Source: Nitrospirota bacterium
GTDB lineage: Bacteria > Nitrospirota > Thermodesulfovibrionia > Thermodesulfovibrionales > UBA6898
DNA length: 57,456 nucleotides
NCBI GenBank assembly: GCA_021814475.1
Contig: JAKAIE010000007.1
Location: forward strand, 1 to 57,456
Direction of reading: 5' to 3'
The translations under genes and the position numbers were made by a program. Below are positions 42,373-50,972 of this stretch, piece after piece (the first letter of the stretch is position 1; every line of letters starts with the position of its first letter). The notes under the pieces are model-generated. The model was not told the origin of the DNA and ran no database searches. It saw only the letters and a program-made list of their open reading frames with translations.

Positions 42373-43377
42373 CTAGCTTCCCGGCTTTGCAGGAGCAGGA
42401 GTCTCAGGCCTTACTGCCTCAGGGATGATGGTCACCGGAAATTTTGCCTTGGCCTCTTCAAGCAGGGCATTCCTCTTCGCCTCGAAGCTCTTTATCTGAA
42501 GCTGAGACCTGATCTTGTCGCGCACATCATCCAGTGAAAGGGTCGATCCCTTGTGGTGTTCTCCAGCCTTCATGATATGAAACCCGTGTATCGTCTGGAT
42601 GACATTGCTCAGTTCACCCTCCTTCAGCCCGAATGCGGCATCGTCGAGTTCCGGCGGGGTGAGCTGGCCCCTGTGGATCACCCCGAGATCGCCGCTTTTG
42701 TAGCGGTACGGATCATCGGAATTGTCATAGGCAACCCGGCCGAAGTCAGCCCCGGACTTTATCTTCTTGAGCAATCCCTTTGCCCGCTTCTCGGCCTTTT
42801 TCCATTCATCAGGCGTGGCCGTGGCCTCCACCTTCACGAGGATGTGATAGAGCCTCATGGAGTCAGGCTTGCGGTATTTTGCCTTGTTGGTCTCATAGTA
42901 GTCTGCGATCTCTTTGTCCGAAGGCGCGCTTTCCTTATAGATCTCTCCAAGGAGCATATTGGCGGTGTTCAATCTGCGCGACTGTTCGGCAAAGGCCTCC
43001 GGAGTGAGGCCCATCGCTGCCAGGTCACTACGGAATTTCTCCTCTGAGCCGGCCTGCTCCACATTCTTCTTCATGAGACCCTCGACCACTCCGTCGGGCA
43101 GGACAACCCCTTTTGCTTTCGCCATTTTATAGAGCAGCTCGACCTCGATCAGGTCACCCAGCGCGCTCTCCCGGTATTTTTTCACCTTTATCTCGGGAAT
43201 ATCTCCATGGTATACACCGGGCGGTATGTATGTCTTTATCCTGTAGGCGAGCATCGCCGCCGAGATCTTCGCATCCCCGACAGTAGCCACCGCATCGTCG
43301 GCGGATACGCCCTGCGGCAAGACAAAAAGAAGGCCTGCCATACAGGCCGCAGCAAAAAAACGCACCAACAGTCTCAT
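42373..43377 (-). CDS. Periplasmic parvulin-type peptidyl-prolyl isomerase (PpiC/SurA-like)
   Basis: The 334-residue protein has a signal peptide (LVRFFAAACMAGLLFVLPQGVSA), an N-terminal helical SurA_N-like chaperone region (residues about 30-165) and one parvulin domain (about 170-285) with LYHILVKVEA, SGADFGRVAYDNSDDPYRY, GDLGVIHRGQLTPPELDDA and IQTIHGFHIMKAGE. It would assist folding of exported proteins such as the outer-membrane barrel or the multiheme cytochromes. It follows the terminator of the cytochrome gene at 43473, so it has its own promoter or relies on read-through. The C-terminus is Pro/Ala rich (RPETPAPAKPGS). Confidence 0.9.
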   Translation of the reverse strand: MRLLVRFFAAACMAGLLFVLPQGVSADDAVATVGDAKISAAMLAYRIKTYIPPGVYHGDIPEIKVKKYRESALGDLIEVELLYKMAKAKGVVLPDGVVEGLMKKNVEQAGSEEKFRSDLAAMGLTPEAFAEQSRRLNTANMLLGEIYKESAPSDKEIADYYETNKAKYRKPDSMRLYHILVKVEATATPDEWKKAEKRAKGLLKKIKSGADFGRVAYDNSDDPYRYKSGDLGVIHRGQLTPPELDDAAFGLKEGELSNVIQTIHGFHIMKAGEHHKGSTLSLDDVRDKIRSQLQIKSFEAKRNALLEEAKAKFPVTIIPEAVRPETPAPAKPGS

Positions 43378-43411
43378 CGATCAGCCAACCCTTTCCGATC
43401 CATGCCGGGCA

Positions 43412-43449
43412 TGAATCAAAAACAAAGGGGGTGGATTGCTCCACCCCCT
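43412..43449 (-). terminator. Intrinsic terminator of the sigma-54-driven cytochrome gene
   Basis: A perfect 10-bp stem (43426-43435 and 43440-43449) with loop TTGC lies 23 bp beyond the cytochrome stop; on the minus strand it is followed by TTTGTTTTTG. Together with the promoter at 44305-44320 it makes the cytochrome gene a single-gene transcription unit. Confidence 0.85.
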
Positions 43450-43472
43450 CTGCTGCAACATGTTCATCCGAA

Positions 43473-44243
43473 TTACTTCGTGTTATGGCAGTCCTGGCAT
43501 AAAGTCGCATTCGCGGCTCTAAGGAACTTGGTCTGACCAGCTACAGGCTCGAGATGCGGCTCGTGACAGCTTGCGCACTCAAACGTTGTTGCATTGCCTA
43601 CTCCGTAGTTGAAGAGCGGGTAATGTGTAGCAGTAGTCCCTCCGGTAAGGTACGGGCTTGAACCTGAAGTCAGCACAACGCTGATACCAGGGATGCCGCC
43701 GCCTGCGCCATATCCGGCTGTCGGATACTGGAACCCGACAGGATGATCGTTCTGAAGGTTCGCACCGATGTACGGGGAGTAACCCGTCACAGGATCGATG
43801 TTAGTCGCCTGGAACGCTCCGCCTGCAGTCAGACCGCCCGGAAGGGTAGAGGTCATCGCATAAGAACTGGGCACGCCGTTCTTTGTGATGGTGCCCAGAC
43901 CGATCGAGCCGTCATGGCAAGACAGACAGGTCAGAGAGAACGTACCCGGGGCATTGATCGTGGTTCCGCTCAGGGTAACGCTGGTCCCTGCAACGCCAGT
44001 CGATCCGTAGACCTGATACGAGCCGGTTGCCGGGATAGCACGCGCCCAGAGAGGAAGCCCGGTCGTTGCCGTGCTGCCGCCGTGCGGGATGTGACAGAAA
44101 CCGCAGAGGGTTGCCGTAGCAACCGTGGTCTTTGTGATGCCCGTGCCAGCTGTAGTCAGGTTGTGCTTCGTGTTTGCGATCGTTGCGAATGCTGATGACG
44201 CTACTAGCAGAAAAGCTGCAACCAATACAATAATTTTCTTCAT
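43473..44243 (-). CDS. Tetraheme doubled-CXXCH cytochrome c
   Basis: About 256 residues from ATG 44243, which has an excellent AAGGAGGTG site about 7 nt upstream. Signal peptide IIVLVAAFLLVASSAFA. Heme motifs are CGFCH(IPHGG), CLSCH(DGS), CASCH(EPHLEP) and CQDCH(NTK). It is the third copy of the tetraheme pattern also seen at 34658 and 36710. The body between hemes is rich in Gly, Thr and Ser. It stands alone between a sigma-54-type promoter and a strong terminator, so it is likely induced separately, perhaps as an abundant periplasmic electron shuttle. Confidence 0.9.
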   Translation of the reverse strand: MKKIIVLVAAFLLVASSAFATIANTKHNLTTAGTGITKTTVATATLCGFCHIPHGGSTATTGLPLWARAIPATGSYQVYGSTGVAGTSVTLSGTTINAPGTFSLTCLSCHDGSIGLGTITKNGVPSSYAMTSTLPGGLTAGGAFQATNIDPVTGYSPYIGANLQNDHPVGFQYPTAGYGAGGGIPGISVVLTSGSSPYLTGGTTATHYPLFNYGVGNATTFECASCHEPHLEPVAGQTKFLRAANATLCQDCHNTK

Positions 44244-44304
44244 TCTTTTCACCTCCTTCCACTTAAAAAATGAACTCCCAAAAGTAAGAGTTATCCTACA
44301 TATA

Positions 44305-44320
44305 AGCAATTTACATACCA
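44305..44320 (-). promoter_or_regulatory. Sigma-54 (-24/-12) promoter upstream of the monocistronic tetraheme cytochrome
   Basis: On the minus strand TGGTATGTAAATTGCT (44320 to 44305) fits TGGYAYR-N4-TTGCW, with GG and GC at the required spacing. The start site is predicted near 44294, about 50 nt before ATG 44243. A 14-nt palindrome (CCCTTCCGGAAGGG, 44397-44410) about 77 bp further upstream could be an activator site. Confidence 0.65.
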
Positions 44321-44486
44321 CAATCGCATCAAAAACTTCATTCCGGGTCATTGCCTTGTATTACGGGGTTCCAGGAGTATATAGCCCTTCCCGCACCCCT
44401 TCCGGAAGGGCAATGAAGCGCCCTGGACAGCGTCATATGACGCATACTGAGGGATTTCATCATGCAGCCCAACGGAACCTCAAGCC

Positions 44487-45527
44487 TCATTTCTTGGGCT
44501 TCTCCTTCAGGTACTGGAATATCTGGAGTGAGGCGGGGATCTGGTCGATCACATAGATCCGGTCCTCCCGGTCTATCGCCATGCCCGCAGGGAGGAGAAA
44601 CCTGCCCGGTTCGACACCCGAAGAACCTACGGAGAGGAGGAGGTGTCCCTCCCGGTCGAAGATCTGGAAGTTCTGGAAAGCCGCATCCACCACATAGACA
44701 TGCCCATCGGAATCCAGCGCAATACCCTTTGGCCGCGCAAGGGCACCGGGGTTATCCCCGAGCTTCCCGATCGACCGGATGAAGACCCCGTTTTTGTCGA
44801 GGACCTGGACCCTGAAGTTCCCTGTGTCGACCACATACAGATTTCCCTGGGGATCGACCGCGATATTCGTCGGGAAGTTGAACTCACCGTCTCCCTCTCC
44901 CCTCTTGCCGATCGTCCTGATCTTCTGGTACGTCGAAAGGGAATAGACATCGATCAAATGCTTCTTCGAATCGACCACGTAGATGAGGCCGTCCTTCTCG
45001 TCCAGGGCAATGCCCGTAGGGTTATCGAACTCGCCCTGAGCCCCGATGGCGTTCAGGTATTTCCTGTCCTTGTAGATAAAGACCCTCTTAAGCGCGATAT
45101 CGGTCACAAAGACCCTGTTGTCTGCCGAAACGGCGATCCCGAAGGGCAGGCCCACGCGGCCCATGCCGGGGTCCACGCCGAGGAGGTAGTAATCCTTTTT
45201 CTTCATATCAAAAACCAGGATCCTGCCGAGGTCCGTGACATAGATCTCCCCGTCCGGGCCGACAGCCACGCCGTACGGCTTATCGAGCCCGATACGGGTG
45301 TCCTCACCGAAGATGCTCTCGGCAACGCCGACCTGCTTGCCGACGTCGTCCGAGCCGGTGATCTTGTCCAGATAGCGTATCCTGGGTTCATCAGGCGGCA
45401 GCGGCCAGACAAGGTCCACCTTCTCGCGCCCGGGACCGGAGGCGCAGGCGGACAGGAAGACAGGAAGGGAGAGCAACAGGATAAACAGGAGGCGGATAAT
45501 CACCACAGAGCGTTTTTCAGAATGCAT
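44487..45527 (-). CDS. NHL-repeat beta-propeller lipoprotein
   Basis: The 346-residue protein has a lipobox (LLSLPVFLSAC, Cys at about 28) and then PLPPDEPRIRYLDKI, the same linker as in the other NHL lipoproteins. Six propeller blades follow, with strands such as IYVTDLGRILVFDMK, VFVTDIALKRVFIYKD, LIYVVDSKKHLIDVYS, LYVVDTGNFRVQVLDKNG, VYVVDAAFQNFQIFDREG and IYVIDQIPASLQIFQYL. The last two blades are nearly the same as in the protein at 48730, so these two are the closest paralogues. It lies between two multiheme cytochrome genes. Probably a periplasm-facing lipoprotein binding a cytochrome or barrel; the function is not known. Confidence 0.87.
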   Translation of the reverse strand: MHSEKRSVVIIRLLFILLLSLPVFLSACASGPGREKVDLVWPLPPDEPRIRYLDKITGSDDVGKQVGVAESIFGEDTRIGLDKPYGVAVGPDGEIYVTDLGRILVFDMKKKDYYLLGVDPGMGRVGLPFGIAVSADNRVFVTDIALKRVFIYKDRKYLNAIGAQGEFDNPTGIALDEKDGLIYVVDSKKHLIDVYSLSTYQKIRTIGKRGEGDGEFNFPTNIAVDPQGNLYVVDTGNFRVQVLDKNGVFIRSIGKLGDNPGALARPKGIALDSDGHVYVVDAAFQNFQIFDREGHLLLSVGSSGVEPGRFLLPAGMAIDREDRIYVIDQIPASLQIFQYLKEKPKK

Positions 45528-45626
45528 AATAATACCTCATAGCGTTAGTAAGAATACCACAGGGGTTCAGAAATAAGTCAAGCAGAATCGTGGGCGCGGC
45601 GCCGGTCTTTTCGCAACGCCCCGGCA

Positions 45627-46553
45627 CTACTTCACGTGGCAATACTGGCAGATGCCGAACGACGAATTCGCCTTGTACCTGAAGAGCCTCATCGAGTCGG
45701 AGCTGTGCGGGTTGTGGCAGCTGCCGCAGTAAAAGACCTTGCCCGGCCGCGCAGGGTCGGTGACCGGCTTCCGGCCCTTTTTCGGCTCTCCGATCGCATG
45801 CCCCCTGCCGCTGAAACCTGCCAGCGCGTGGGGAGCCCGCCTGACATCAGGGTGGCATTCGAGACAGACCTCCACCGGCGCCTTTACAAGCAGGGAGGTG
45901 TGCTCCGAGGCGTGAGGCCGGTGGCAGCTGAGACACATGCCGCCTGCAACCGGCGCATGGACATTCTTCTTCGTAAACTCCTTCTTCTCGTGGCAGGTGA
46001 AACAGAGGTCAGGCGGTTCGGAGACAAGGAGCTTCGGATTCGGCGACGAATGGGGGTCGTGGCAGGCGGTGCACATGCCGATTCCCACCGGCGCATGGAT
46101 GAACTTCCCGCTGAATTTGGTCTTGTCGTGGCAGGTGAAACAGAGGTCAGGCAACTCGGCGTTCAGGAGCTTCTCGTTTTTCGACGCATGGGGGTTGTGG
46201 CATGCGGTGCAGCCCATGCCGAGCGCCGGATGCACGACCTTCCTGGTGAACTTGGTTTTGTCATGGCAGCCGTAGCAGAGCTCGGGCTGGTCCGCGGAAA
46301 GCCCTTTTGCGACCGTCCCCGTCATCTTATGGGGGACCTCCGTTGCATCGACCCCGGTATGGCATGCGGTGCAGCCCATGCCCACGGCAGGGTGAACATC
46401 TTTCCCCTTTGCAACGGCTTCATGACAGGACAGGCAGTCGACCTCCTTCGCATAGGGAGTCCCCGGCGCCAGGGCCACGAAAAAGACTACCGCCAGACCG
46501 CAGAAAAAAAGTCGTACAGAGAACCTGAACCGCAACAGGGAAATCATGACCAT
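45627..46553 (-). CDS. Undecaheme doubled-CXXCH cytochrome c with internal repeats
   Basis: The 308-residue protein has a signal peptide (LFFCGLAVVFFVALAPGTPYA) and eleven CXXCH motifs: CLSCH, CTACH, CYGCH, CTACH, CFTCH, CTACH, CFTCH, CLSCH, CLECH, CGSCH, CQYCH. The centre is a tandem repeat of about 44 residues, four times, of the form HAPVGIGMCTACHDPHSS then LVSEPPDLCFTCHEKKEF, giving a heme pair per repeat. Such regular spacing suggests a stacked heme wire. High heme density (one per 28 residues) contrasts with the giant cytochrome (one per 42). No CX4CH motif is present. It is preceded by an unrelated lipoprotein gene and has its own possible promoter. Confidence 0.92.
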   Translation of the reverse strand: MVMISLLRFRFSVRLFFCGLAVVFFVALAPGTPYAKEVDCLSCHEAVAKGKDVHPAVGMGCTACHTGVDATEVPHKMTGTVAKGLSADQPELCYGCHDKTKFTRKVVHPALGMGCTACHNPHASKNEKLLNAELPDLCFTCHDKTKFSGKFIHAPVGIGMCTACHDPHSSPNPKLLVSEPPDLCFTCHEKKEFTKKNVHAPVAGGMCLSCHRPHASEHTSLLVKAPVEVCLECHPDVRRAPHALAGFSGRGHAIGEPKKGRKPVTDPARPGKVFYCGSCHNPHSSDSMRLFRYKANSSFGICQYCHVK

Positions 46554-46587
46554 AGTATCACAGCCCCTTCTTTGATCGATATTTCAT

Positions 46588-46617
46588 AAAGTAGCAGATG
46601 CCCGAAAACATTGTCAA
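46588..46617 (-). promoter_or_regulatory. Possible sigma-70 promoter for the undecaheme cytochrome
   Basis: On the minus strand a perfect TTGACA (46617-46612) is followed after 18 bases by TACTTT (46593-46588), 35 bp before the start codon. The -35 is ideal and the -10 is weak. Confidence 0.4.
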
Positions 46618-46639
46618 TCTCCTCCGGCAATGCAGGCAT

Positions 46640-47650
46640 TTACTCCTCGTCTTTGCCAGTTAAGTTTCGCAGTTTCGGCGAGGCATCCTGCCTGCCGATC
46701 CGGTTTTCCTCTATCATGCGGGTCAGCTTCGGAATATTGATCGTCCCGTCCGGCTTCATGATATCCGAGGCACTGGAGTCGGAGATGTCAGCGGGAGATA
46801 TGGAGGAGAGCTCGGGAACCATGAAGAGCTTGCTCTCCCCGTAGTTGCGCTGCAGGTCCTTATAAAACTCATCGAGACAGCGGCCGATAAACCCTCCTCC
46901 GAGCATCACGGAGTTCGCCCGTATGGCATACAGGAATTTGATGATCTTTTTCCTGTCGTCTCCGGAGATGACGCCGCGGTTGGGATAGCGGGAATAGAAA
47001 TAAAGGACTGACGGAGACTCGTTCGTCACCTCGTTGATATACCGCATGTATTCATCTTTTCCGTCCCTGTATTTATACGCCTTATAGGTGCGGTAGGAAT
47101 ACGGCAAAAGCAGGATCAGCAGCTTTCGTTCCGTGGACATGTACTCGATGAAATCCCGCAGCATCTTCTCCTGCGCCTTCACCAGCCGTTCAGGGGCTGA
47201 AGAAGTAGTGTCCCGCAGGAATCTCTCCATGACATTGCTTGAGCCTACGGCATCGGCAACCTTATACTGGCCGATCTCGTCGCCGAAAAAAGTATAGTAG
47301 GCGGGATGCACGATGATATACACTTTCCCGTGGTCGAGATAGGCGGCATAATTTCCGTAGTCTTTTTCATCGAGGTCATCGAGGTCCTTCACCCTGAAAT
47401 GCTGATAGGACTCGCTGATCCATCCCCTGTCCGCCTCGACCGTTGAGTTCCGTTCCAGAATCTTTTTGACAACCTCCTCGGCATGGAGACGCTCCCCGTC
47501 TTTCAGGTCGCCGGTGATGATGCGTGGGGGTTCTATCCCGTGGGGCGTCGCCTGCGGGGTGGCGCACCCCGCGGACAGGCCAAAAATAACCGCCACCACG
47601 GCAGCCGCTGCCAGCGCCTGAACACGCCTCAGGAAAAAACCGCCGCCCAT
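46640..47650 (-). CDS. Lipoprotein of unknown function
   Basis: About 336 residues from ATG 47650, with GGAGAGG 7 nt upstream; GTG 47668 overlaps the TPR stop but has a poorer context. The signal AAAAVVAVIFGLSAGC is a clear lipobox. I do not recognise the soluble domain; it has a KVYIIVHPAYYTFFGDE segment, a charged helical middle (RDFIEYMSTERKLLILLLPY), a nucleotide-binding-like look around SVMLGGGFIGRCLDEFYKDL, and an Asp/Ser-rich ending. It is downstream of a TPR protein and an NHL lipoprotein in one colinear set, so it may be part of the same envelope complex. Confidence 0.75.
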   Translation of the reverse strand: MGGGFFLRRVQALAAAAVVAVIFGLSAGCATPQATPHGIEPPRIITGDLKDGERLHAEEVVKKILERNSTVEADRGWISESYQHFRVKDLDDLDEKDYGNYAAYLDHGKVYIIVHPAYYTFFGDEIGQYKVADAVGSSNVMERFLRDTTSSAPERLVKAQEKMLRDFIEYMSTERKLLILLLPYSYRTYKAYKYRDGKDEYMRYINEVTNESPSVLYFYSRYPNRGVISGDDRKKIIKFLYAIRANSVMLGGGFIGRCLDEFYKDLQRNYGESKLFMVPELSSISPADISDSSASDIMKPDGTINIPKLTRMIEENRIGRQDASPKLRNLTGKDEE

Positions 47651-47664
47651 TATCCGGCCTCTCC

Positions 47665-48687
47665 TCACCTGGCAATCCCTTTCTGCGTCGGCCTTGCGGA
47701 GTTGTACTTCAGGTAATACTCGAGCTGAGAGATCTCGTCTTCAACCGCAGCCGCCGGGGAGACAAAGCTGAAGACGGCGCTGTTGCCGTATTTCAGATAC
47801 AGGCGGAATTCATTGATCGCCTCCCTCACCTTATCCTTTCTGAGGTAGGTCCTCCCGAGGTTATAGTGCGCCTTTGCAAAGGACGGTTCCAGTTCAACCG
47901 CCTTCCTGTATGCCTCAAAGGCCTCGTCGATCTTCTCCTGATGGGTATAGGCGTTGCCGAGATTATAGTAAAAGCCGGCATGGTCCGGCATCAGTTCTAT
48001 CGCCTTGAGATAGCGTTCGACTGCATAGGCATAAAAATGGCGTTCCTTGAAACTGTACCCCAGATTATTCTGGGCGCGGGCGAACAGCGGGTTGATCTTC
48101 ACCGCCTGCTGGTAGGCCTTTGTCGCCTCCTCGAATTCTTCCGCCTCCTCATGGATGACGCCGGAATAGTACCAGGCATCGAAACAGTCCGGATTCAGTT
48201 CGATCGAACGGTTGAAATACTCAAGGGCCTTTTTTGTATCACTTCTCATCGAGATCATTCCCATCGCCGCATATACCCTGAAGTCGTCCCGGCCGCCGGA
48301 AAGCATCCGGGAGAGCACGCTCAGCGGACCTTCCGGCGCTTCCCTCTGCGCGTCCACCAGGGCCCGGAGGATCCTCGTGGGAAGAGAGTCCGATAGCTTC
48401 AGCGCCCTGTCGATGACCTCCGCAGCCTTGTCCGTCTTGCCGAGATAATAATACGCCTCTGCCAGCCGGTCCATATCCTCCCTGCCCAGGCCCCCGGCAG
48501 AAGCTTCTTCGTAAAGTCCTGCAGCCCTCTGCCAGTCGCCTACAAGGGAATAGTGCCGCGCCTTTTCGATTTCCCCGCCGCCTGAGGCACGGCCGGCCAG
48601 GACCGCCAGCGCAAGACAGATGGCAACCGCATAGTACGCGGCAAGCGCCGGCATCCCGCTGTCACGACGCCCCCGCGATACGTTCAT
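47665..48687 (-). CDS. Exported TPR protein
   Basis: The 340-residue protein has an N-terminal hydrophobic segment (MPALAAYYAVAICLALAVLA) followed by about seven TPRs, the clearest being CFDAWYYSGVIHEEAEEFEE, ARAQNNLGYSFKERHFYAYA, GFYYNLGNAYTHQEKIDEAF and KAHYNLGRTYLRKDKVREAI. It is probably a periplasmic scaffold. It is co-directional with the NHL lipoprotein at 48730 (42 bp gap) and with the lipoprotein downstream (ends nearly touching). This TPR domain is soluble, unlike the GT-C-linked TPRs elsewhere in the window. No catalytic residues seen. Confidence 0.85.
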   Translation of the reverse strand: MNVSRGRRDSGMPALAAYYAVAICLALAVLAGRASGGGEIEKARHYSLVGDWQRAAGLYEEASAGGLGREDMDRLAEAYYYLGKTDKAAEVIDRALKLSDSLPTRILRALVDAQREAPEGPLSVLSRMLSGGRDDFRVYAAMGMISMRSDTKKALEYFNRSIELNPDCFDAWYYSGVIHEEAEEFEEATKAYQQAVKINPLFARAQNNLGYSFKERHFYAYAVERYLKAIELMPDHAGFYYNLGNAYTHQEKIDEAFEAYRKAVELEPSFAKAHYNLGRTYLRKDKVREAINEFRLYLKYGNSAVFSFVSPAAAVEDEISQLEYYLKYNSARPTQKGIAR

Positions 48688-48729
48688 GCCGCTACCCCCT
48701 CAGTGAATGACCGGAACCGCATATCGCCG

Positions 48730-49725
48730 TTACTTGAGATACTGGAAGATCTGGACCCTTCTGTTTATCTGGTCGACCACGTAGATCTCATCTTTTTCAT
48801 TGATGGCGATGGATGAAGGGAGCTGGAACTCGGCAGGCCCGATGCCGTTGTTGCCGACCGCGAGAAGGGTGTTTCCGTCAAAGTCGAATATCTGGAAGTT
48901 CCCGAAGGCGGCATCCAGGACATAGATATGCCCCTCCGAATCCAGGGCCACCCCCTTGGGTCTGGCGAACTGGCCCGCCGACATGCCGACCTTGCCTATG
49001 GACTTCAGGTACTTCCCGTTTTCATCGAATATCTGAAGCCTGAAATTGGCCGAATCAACGACATAGATCCTGCCCTGGGGATCTACCGCAACCCCGTAAG
49101 GGATATGGAATTCGCCCTCCCGGGTCCCGGTCCTGCCGAAGGAAAACAGAACGCTGCCGTCATAGCGAAAAACGGTCACCTCGTTTTTCTTGGCGTCGGA
49201 GTAGATTATCCGCTGCCTCTTCCCGTCTATGGCAAGGCCGGCCGGGGTATCAACCTCTTTGCCCCCGAATTCGGAGATGAACTGGCCGTCCCTGTCGAAC
49301 TTAAAGAGCTTTTTTGACGCAATATCACCTACCACCACGAAGTCGTGAGAAGCGGCGATCGCCGTCGGCACCCTCAGCTTGTCGACCCCGATGACCTTGA
49401 ACTTCATCTTCTCGAAGTCATAATAATACACGCCGCCGACCTCGGTGACATAGAGCCTGTTGCCGGCAGCGGCCACTCCGAATGGTTTTACGAACAGGGT
49501 GTCCGCTTCCTGTCCCAGGACCAGATCCTTCAGCTTGCCTTTCTTCATCCGGGCATCGAGACTCCCGATAATAATGTCCACGAACTTGATCCTCGGCTTC
49601 TCCGGCGGAAGGGGCCAGTACATCTCCGGGATCTTCTCGACGACCACTTCATTGGAGGCACAAGAGGCGAGCAGAAGAAACGGCACCAGAACGAGGAGGA
49701 TGAGGCGTACTGTCGAACGTTGCAT
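48730..49725 (-). CDS. NHL-repeat beta-propeller lipoprotein
   Basis: The 331-residue protein has lipobox LVPFLLLASC, then PLPPEKPRIKFVDIIIGSLD, and six NHL blades: LYVTEVGGVYYYDFEK, FVVVGDIASKKLFKFDRDG, IIYSDAKKNEVTVFRYDG, IYVVDSANFRLQIFDENG, IYVLDAAFGNFQIFDFDG and IYVVDQINRRVQIFQYLK. It is the closest relative of the protein at 44487. First gene of the minus-strand set ending with the 11-heme cytochrome; divergent from the rubrerythrin-like gene. A role as a membrane-tethered binding platform for the cytochrome/porin system is inferred from its repeated association with cytochrome genes. Confidence 0.87.
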   Translation of the reverse strand: MQRSTVRLILLVLVPFLLLASCASNEVVVEKIPEMYWPLPPEKPRIKFVDIIIGSLDARMKKGKLKDLVLGQEADTLFVKPFGVAAAGNRLYVTEVGGVYYYDFEKMKFKVIGVDKLRVPTAIAASHDFVVVGDIASKKLFKFDRDGQFISEFGGKEVDTPAGLAIDGKRQRIIYSDAKKNEVTVFRYDGSVLFSFGRTGTREGEFHIPYGVAVDPQGRIYVVDSANFRLQIFDENGKYLKSIGKVGMSAGQFARPKGVALDSEGHIYVLDAAFGNFQIFDFDGNTLLAVGNNGIGPAEFQLPSSIAINEKDEIYVVDQINRRVQIFQYLK

Positions 49726-49853
49726 AATGTCTTATCCTAACAGATACATCCCGGCTGCTGCAAACGCAGGGACGGTCCCCCGGACCCTCCCCGGAGGGAG
49801 AATCATCCCTGTCCGGGCATTTCGCCACGGGAATAAATGACCCTCCGGATATC

Positions 49854-49862
49854 TGCTATAAT
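49854..49862 (+). promoter_or_regulatory. Extended -10 promoter of the rubrerythrin-like gene
   Basis: TGCTATAAT (49854-49862) is a perfect extended -10 element; no good -35 is present 17 bp upstream, which is usual for extended -10 promoters. The leader would be about 26 nt and contains AGGGGGA before ATG 49895. Confidence 0.6.
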
Positions 49863-49894
49863 GGGATAAATACGTCATTAAGGGGGACCAGGCG

Positions 49895-50383
49895 ATGAAG
49901 GATGCGTTAGAGACAGCCATAAAAATGGAGACGGACGCGATCGCGTTTTACGAGGGCGCCGCGGGCAGGACCAGCCACCCGTTCGGGAAGGAGATGTTCA
50001 GGGGGTTCGTCAAGGATGAGAAACGCCACCTGCAGATGCTCAGGGACATCTTCAGGGGGGTGAACGCTGAATTCGAGTTTATCAGGCCGAAGGAGAGCAT
50101 AAAAACTGTATTCAGCGACCTCAAAGACAGCATGATGCAGAGGATCAAGGCGCTGGAAGATGAAAAGGGGGCGCTGAAGATCGCGATGGAGATGGAAAAG
50201 GAAGGGTACGATTTCTACAAGGCCGCGGCTGCAAAGGCCGGCTCTTCGCGTGAGGGGGAGCTCTTCGAGAGGCTCGCGGTCGAAGAGAACGACCATTTTG
50301 CGATCCTGAACGAGACATACGAGTTCCTCGACAATACCGGTCAATGGTATATGTACGAGGAGCGGGGGATCGTGGAGGGCTGA
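49895..50383 (+). CDS. Rubrerythrin/ferritin-like diiron protein
   Basis: The 162-residue four-helix protein carries two copies of the E...ExxH diiron pattern: METDAIAFYEGAAG with EKRHLQML, and MEKEGYDFYKAAA with ENDHFAIL. This is the ferritin-like domain of rubrerythrins. There is no C-terminal rubredoxin CxxC domain, so it is the short type. Such proteins reduce hydrogen peroxide or bind iron in anaerobes. It has its own extended -10 promoter and lies 6 bp before an iron-sulfur flavoprotein gene, a natural redox partner, in a three-gene plus-strand operon. Confidence 0.88.
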   Translation: MKDALETAIKMETDAIAFYEGAAGRTSHPFGKEMFRGFVKDEKRHLQMLRDIFRGVNAEFEFIRPKESIKTVFSDLKDSMMQRIKALEDEKGALKIAMEMEKEGYDFYKAAAAKAGSSREGELFERLAVEENDHFAILNETYEFLDNTGQWYMYEERGIVEG

Positions 50384-50389
50384 CCGGGG

Positions 50390-50962
50390 ATGAAGACGAT
50401 CGCCTTTCTCGGCAGTCCCCGCAAGGGCGGCAACACCGAGCTTCTGCTGGACCAGGTGATAAGAGGTATCGGGGAGACCGGAGGCGAGGTCAGGGCGTTC
50501 AATCTGAACCTTCTGAAGATCAGGCCCTGCCAGGACTGCGGGGGATGCGAACAGACCGGCGCCTGCATCCTCGACGACGATATGGGCCCCCTCTACCACG
50601 AGATCAGGACCGCTGACAGGATCATCCTGGCCTCGCCGGTCTTCTTCTTCGGCCTGAGCGCACAGGCCAAGACCCTTGTGGACCGCTGCCAGAGCTTCTG
50701 GTGCGAAAAGTATCTGCTCAAGAAACCTCTGCCTGAGGGCCCTCACGGAAGGAAGGGTCTGCTGATCCTTGTCGGGGGGATGAAGAAAGAGGTGGGCGTC
50801 GAGTGCGGCAACGCCTCCGCAACCGCCTTCTTCCGGACGGTCAGCGTAAAAGAGCACCAGGTCCTCTCCTTCCTCGGCGTAGATGCAAAGGGTGCGATCA
50901 GGGAACACCCGACCGCGCTCCGTGAGGCGTTCGAGGCTGGGAAGGCCCTGACGGGCCATTAA
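50390..50962 (+). CDS. Iron-sulfur flavoprotein / NADPH-dependent FMN reductase family
   Basis: The 190-residue protein has the flavodoxin-like FMN loop GSPRKGGNTELLL at the N-terminus and a compact Cys cluster CQDCGGCEQTGAC, of the form CX2CX2CX5C, which fits the 4Fe-4S motif of archaeal/bacterial iron-sulfur flavoproteins. LASPVFFFGLSAQAKTLVDR is the second FMN-binding block. It would pass electrons, probably from ferredoxin or NAD(P)H, to an acceptor such as the adjacent rubrerythrin-like protein. Gap to the rubrerythrin-like gene is 6 bp; the next radical SAM gene follows after 10 bp. Confidence 0.88.
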   Translation: MKTIAFLGSPRKGGNTELLLDQVIRGIGETGGEVRAFNLNLLKIRPCQDCGGCEQTGACILDDDMGPLYHEIRTADRIILASPVFFFGLSAQAKTLVDRCQSFWCEKYLLKKPLPEGPHGRKGLLILVGGMKKEVGVECGNASATAFFRTVSVKEHQVLSFLGVDAKGAIREHPTALREAFEAGKALTGH

Positions 50963-50972
50963 GTTTCGACCA

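Noticed and set aside
44244-44486. A GEMM-type cyclic dinucleotide riboswitch before a cytochrome, as known in Geobacter
   Set aside because: I looked for the conserved GEMM core sequences in the leader regions of the cytochrome genes and did not find them; a sigma-54 promoter explains this region better.
44643-46589. Plus-strand open frames of about 300 residues opposite the NHL and 11-heme genes
   Set aside because: They mirror coding repeats on the other strand and contain no signal peptide or family motif.
49907-50959. A 350-residue open frame on the minus strand
   Set aside because: It is antisense to the rubrerythrin-like and flavoprotein genes, which have clear family motifs. GC-rich codon bias explains the open frame.
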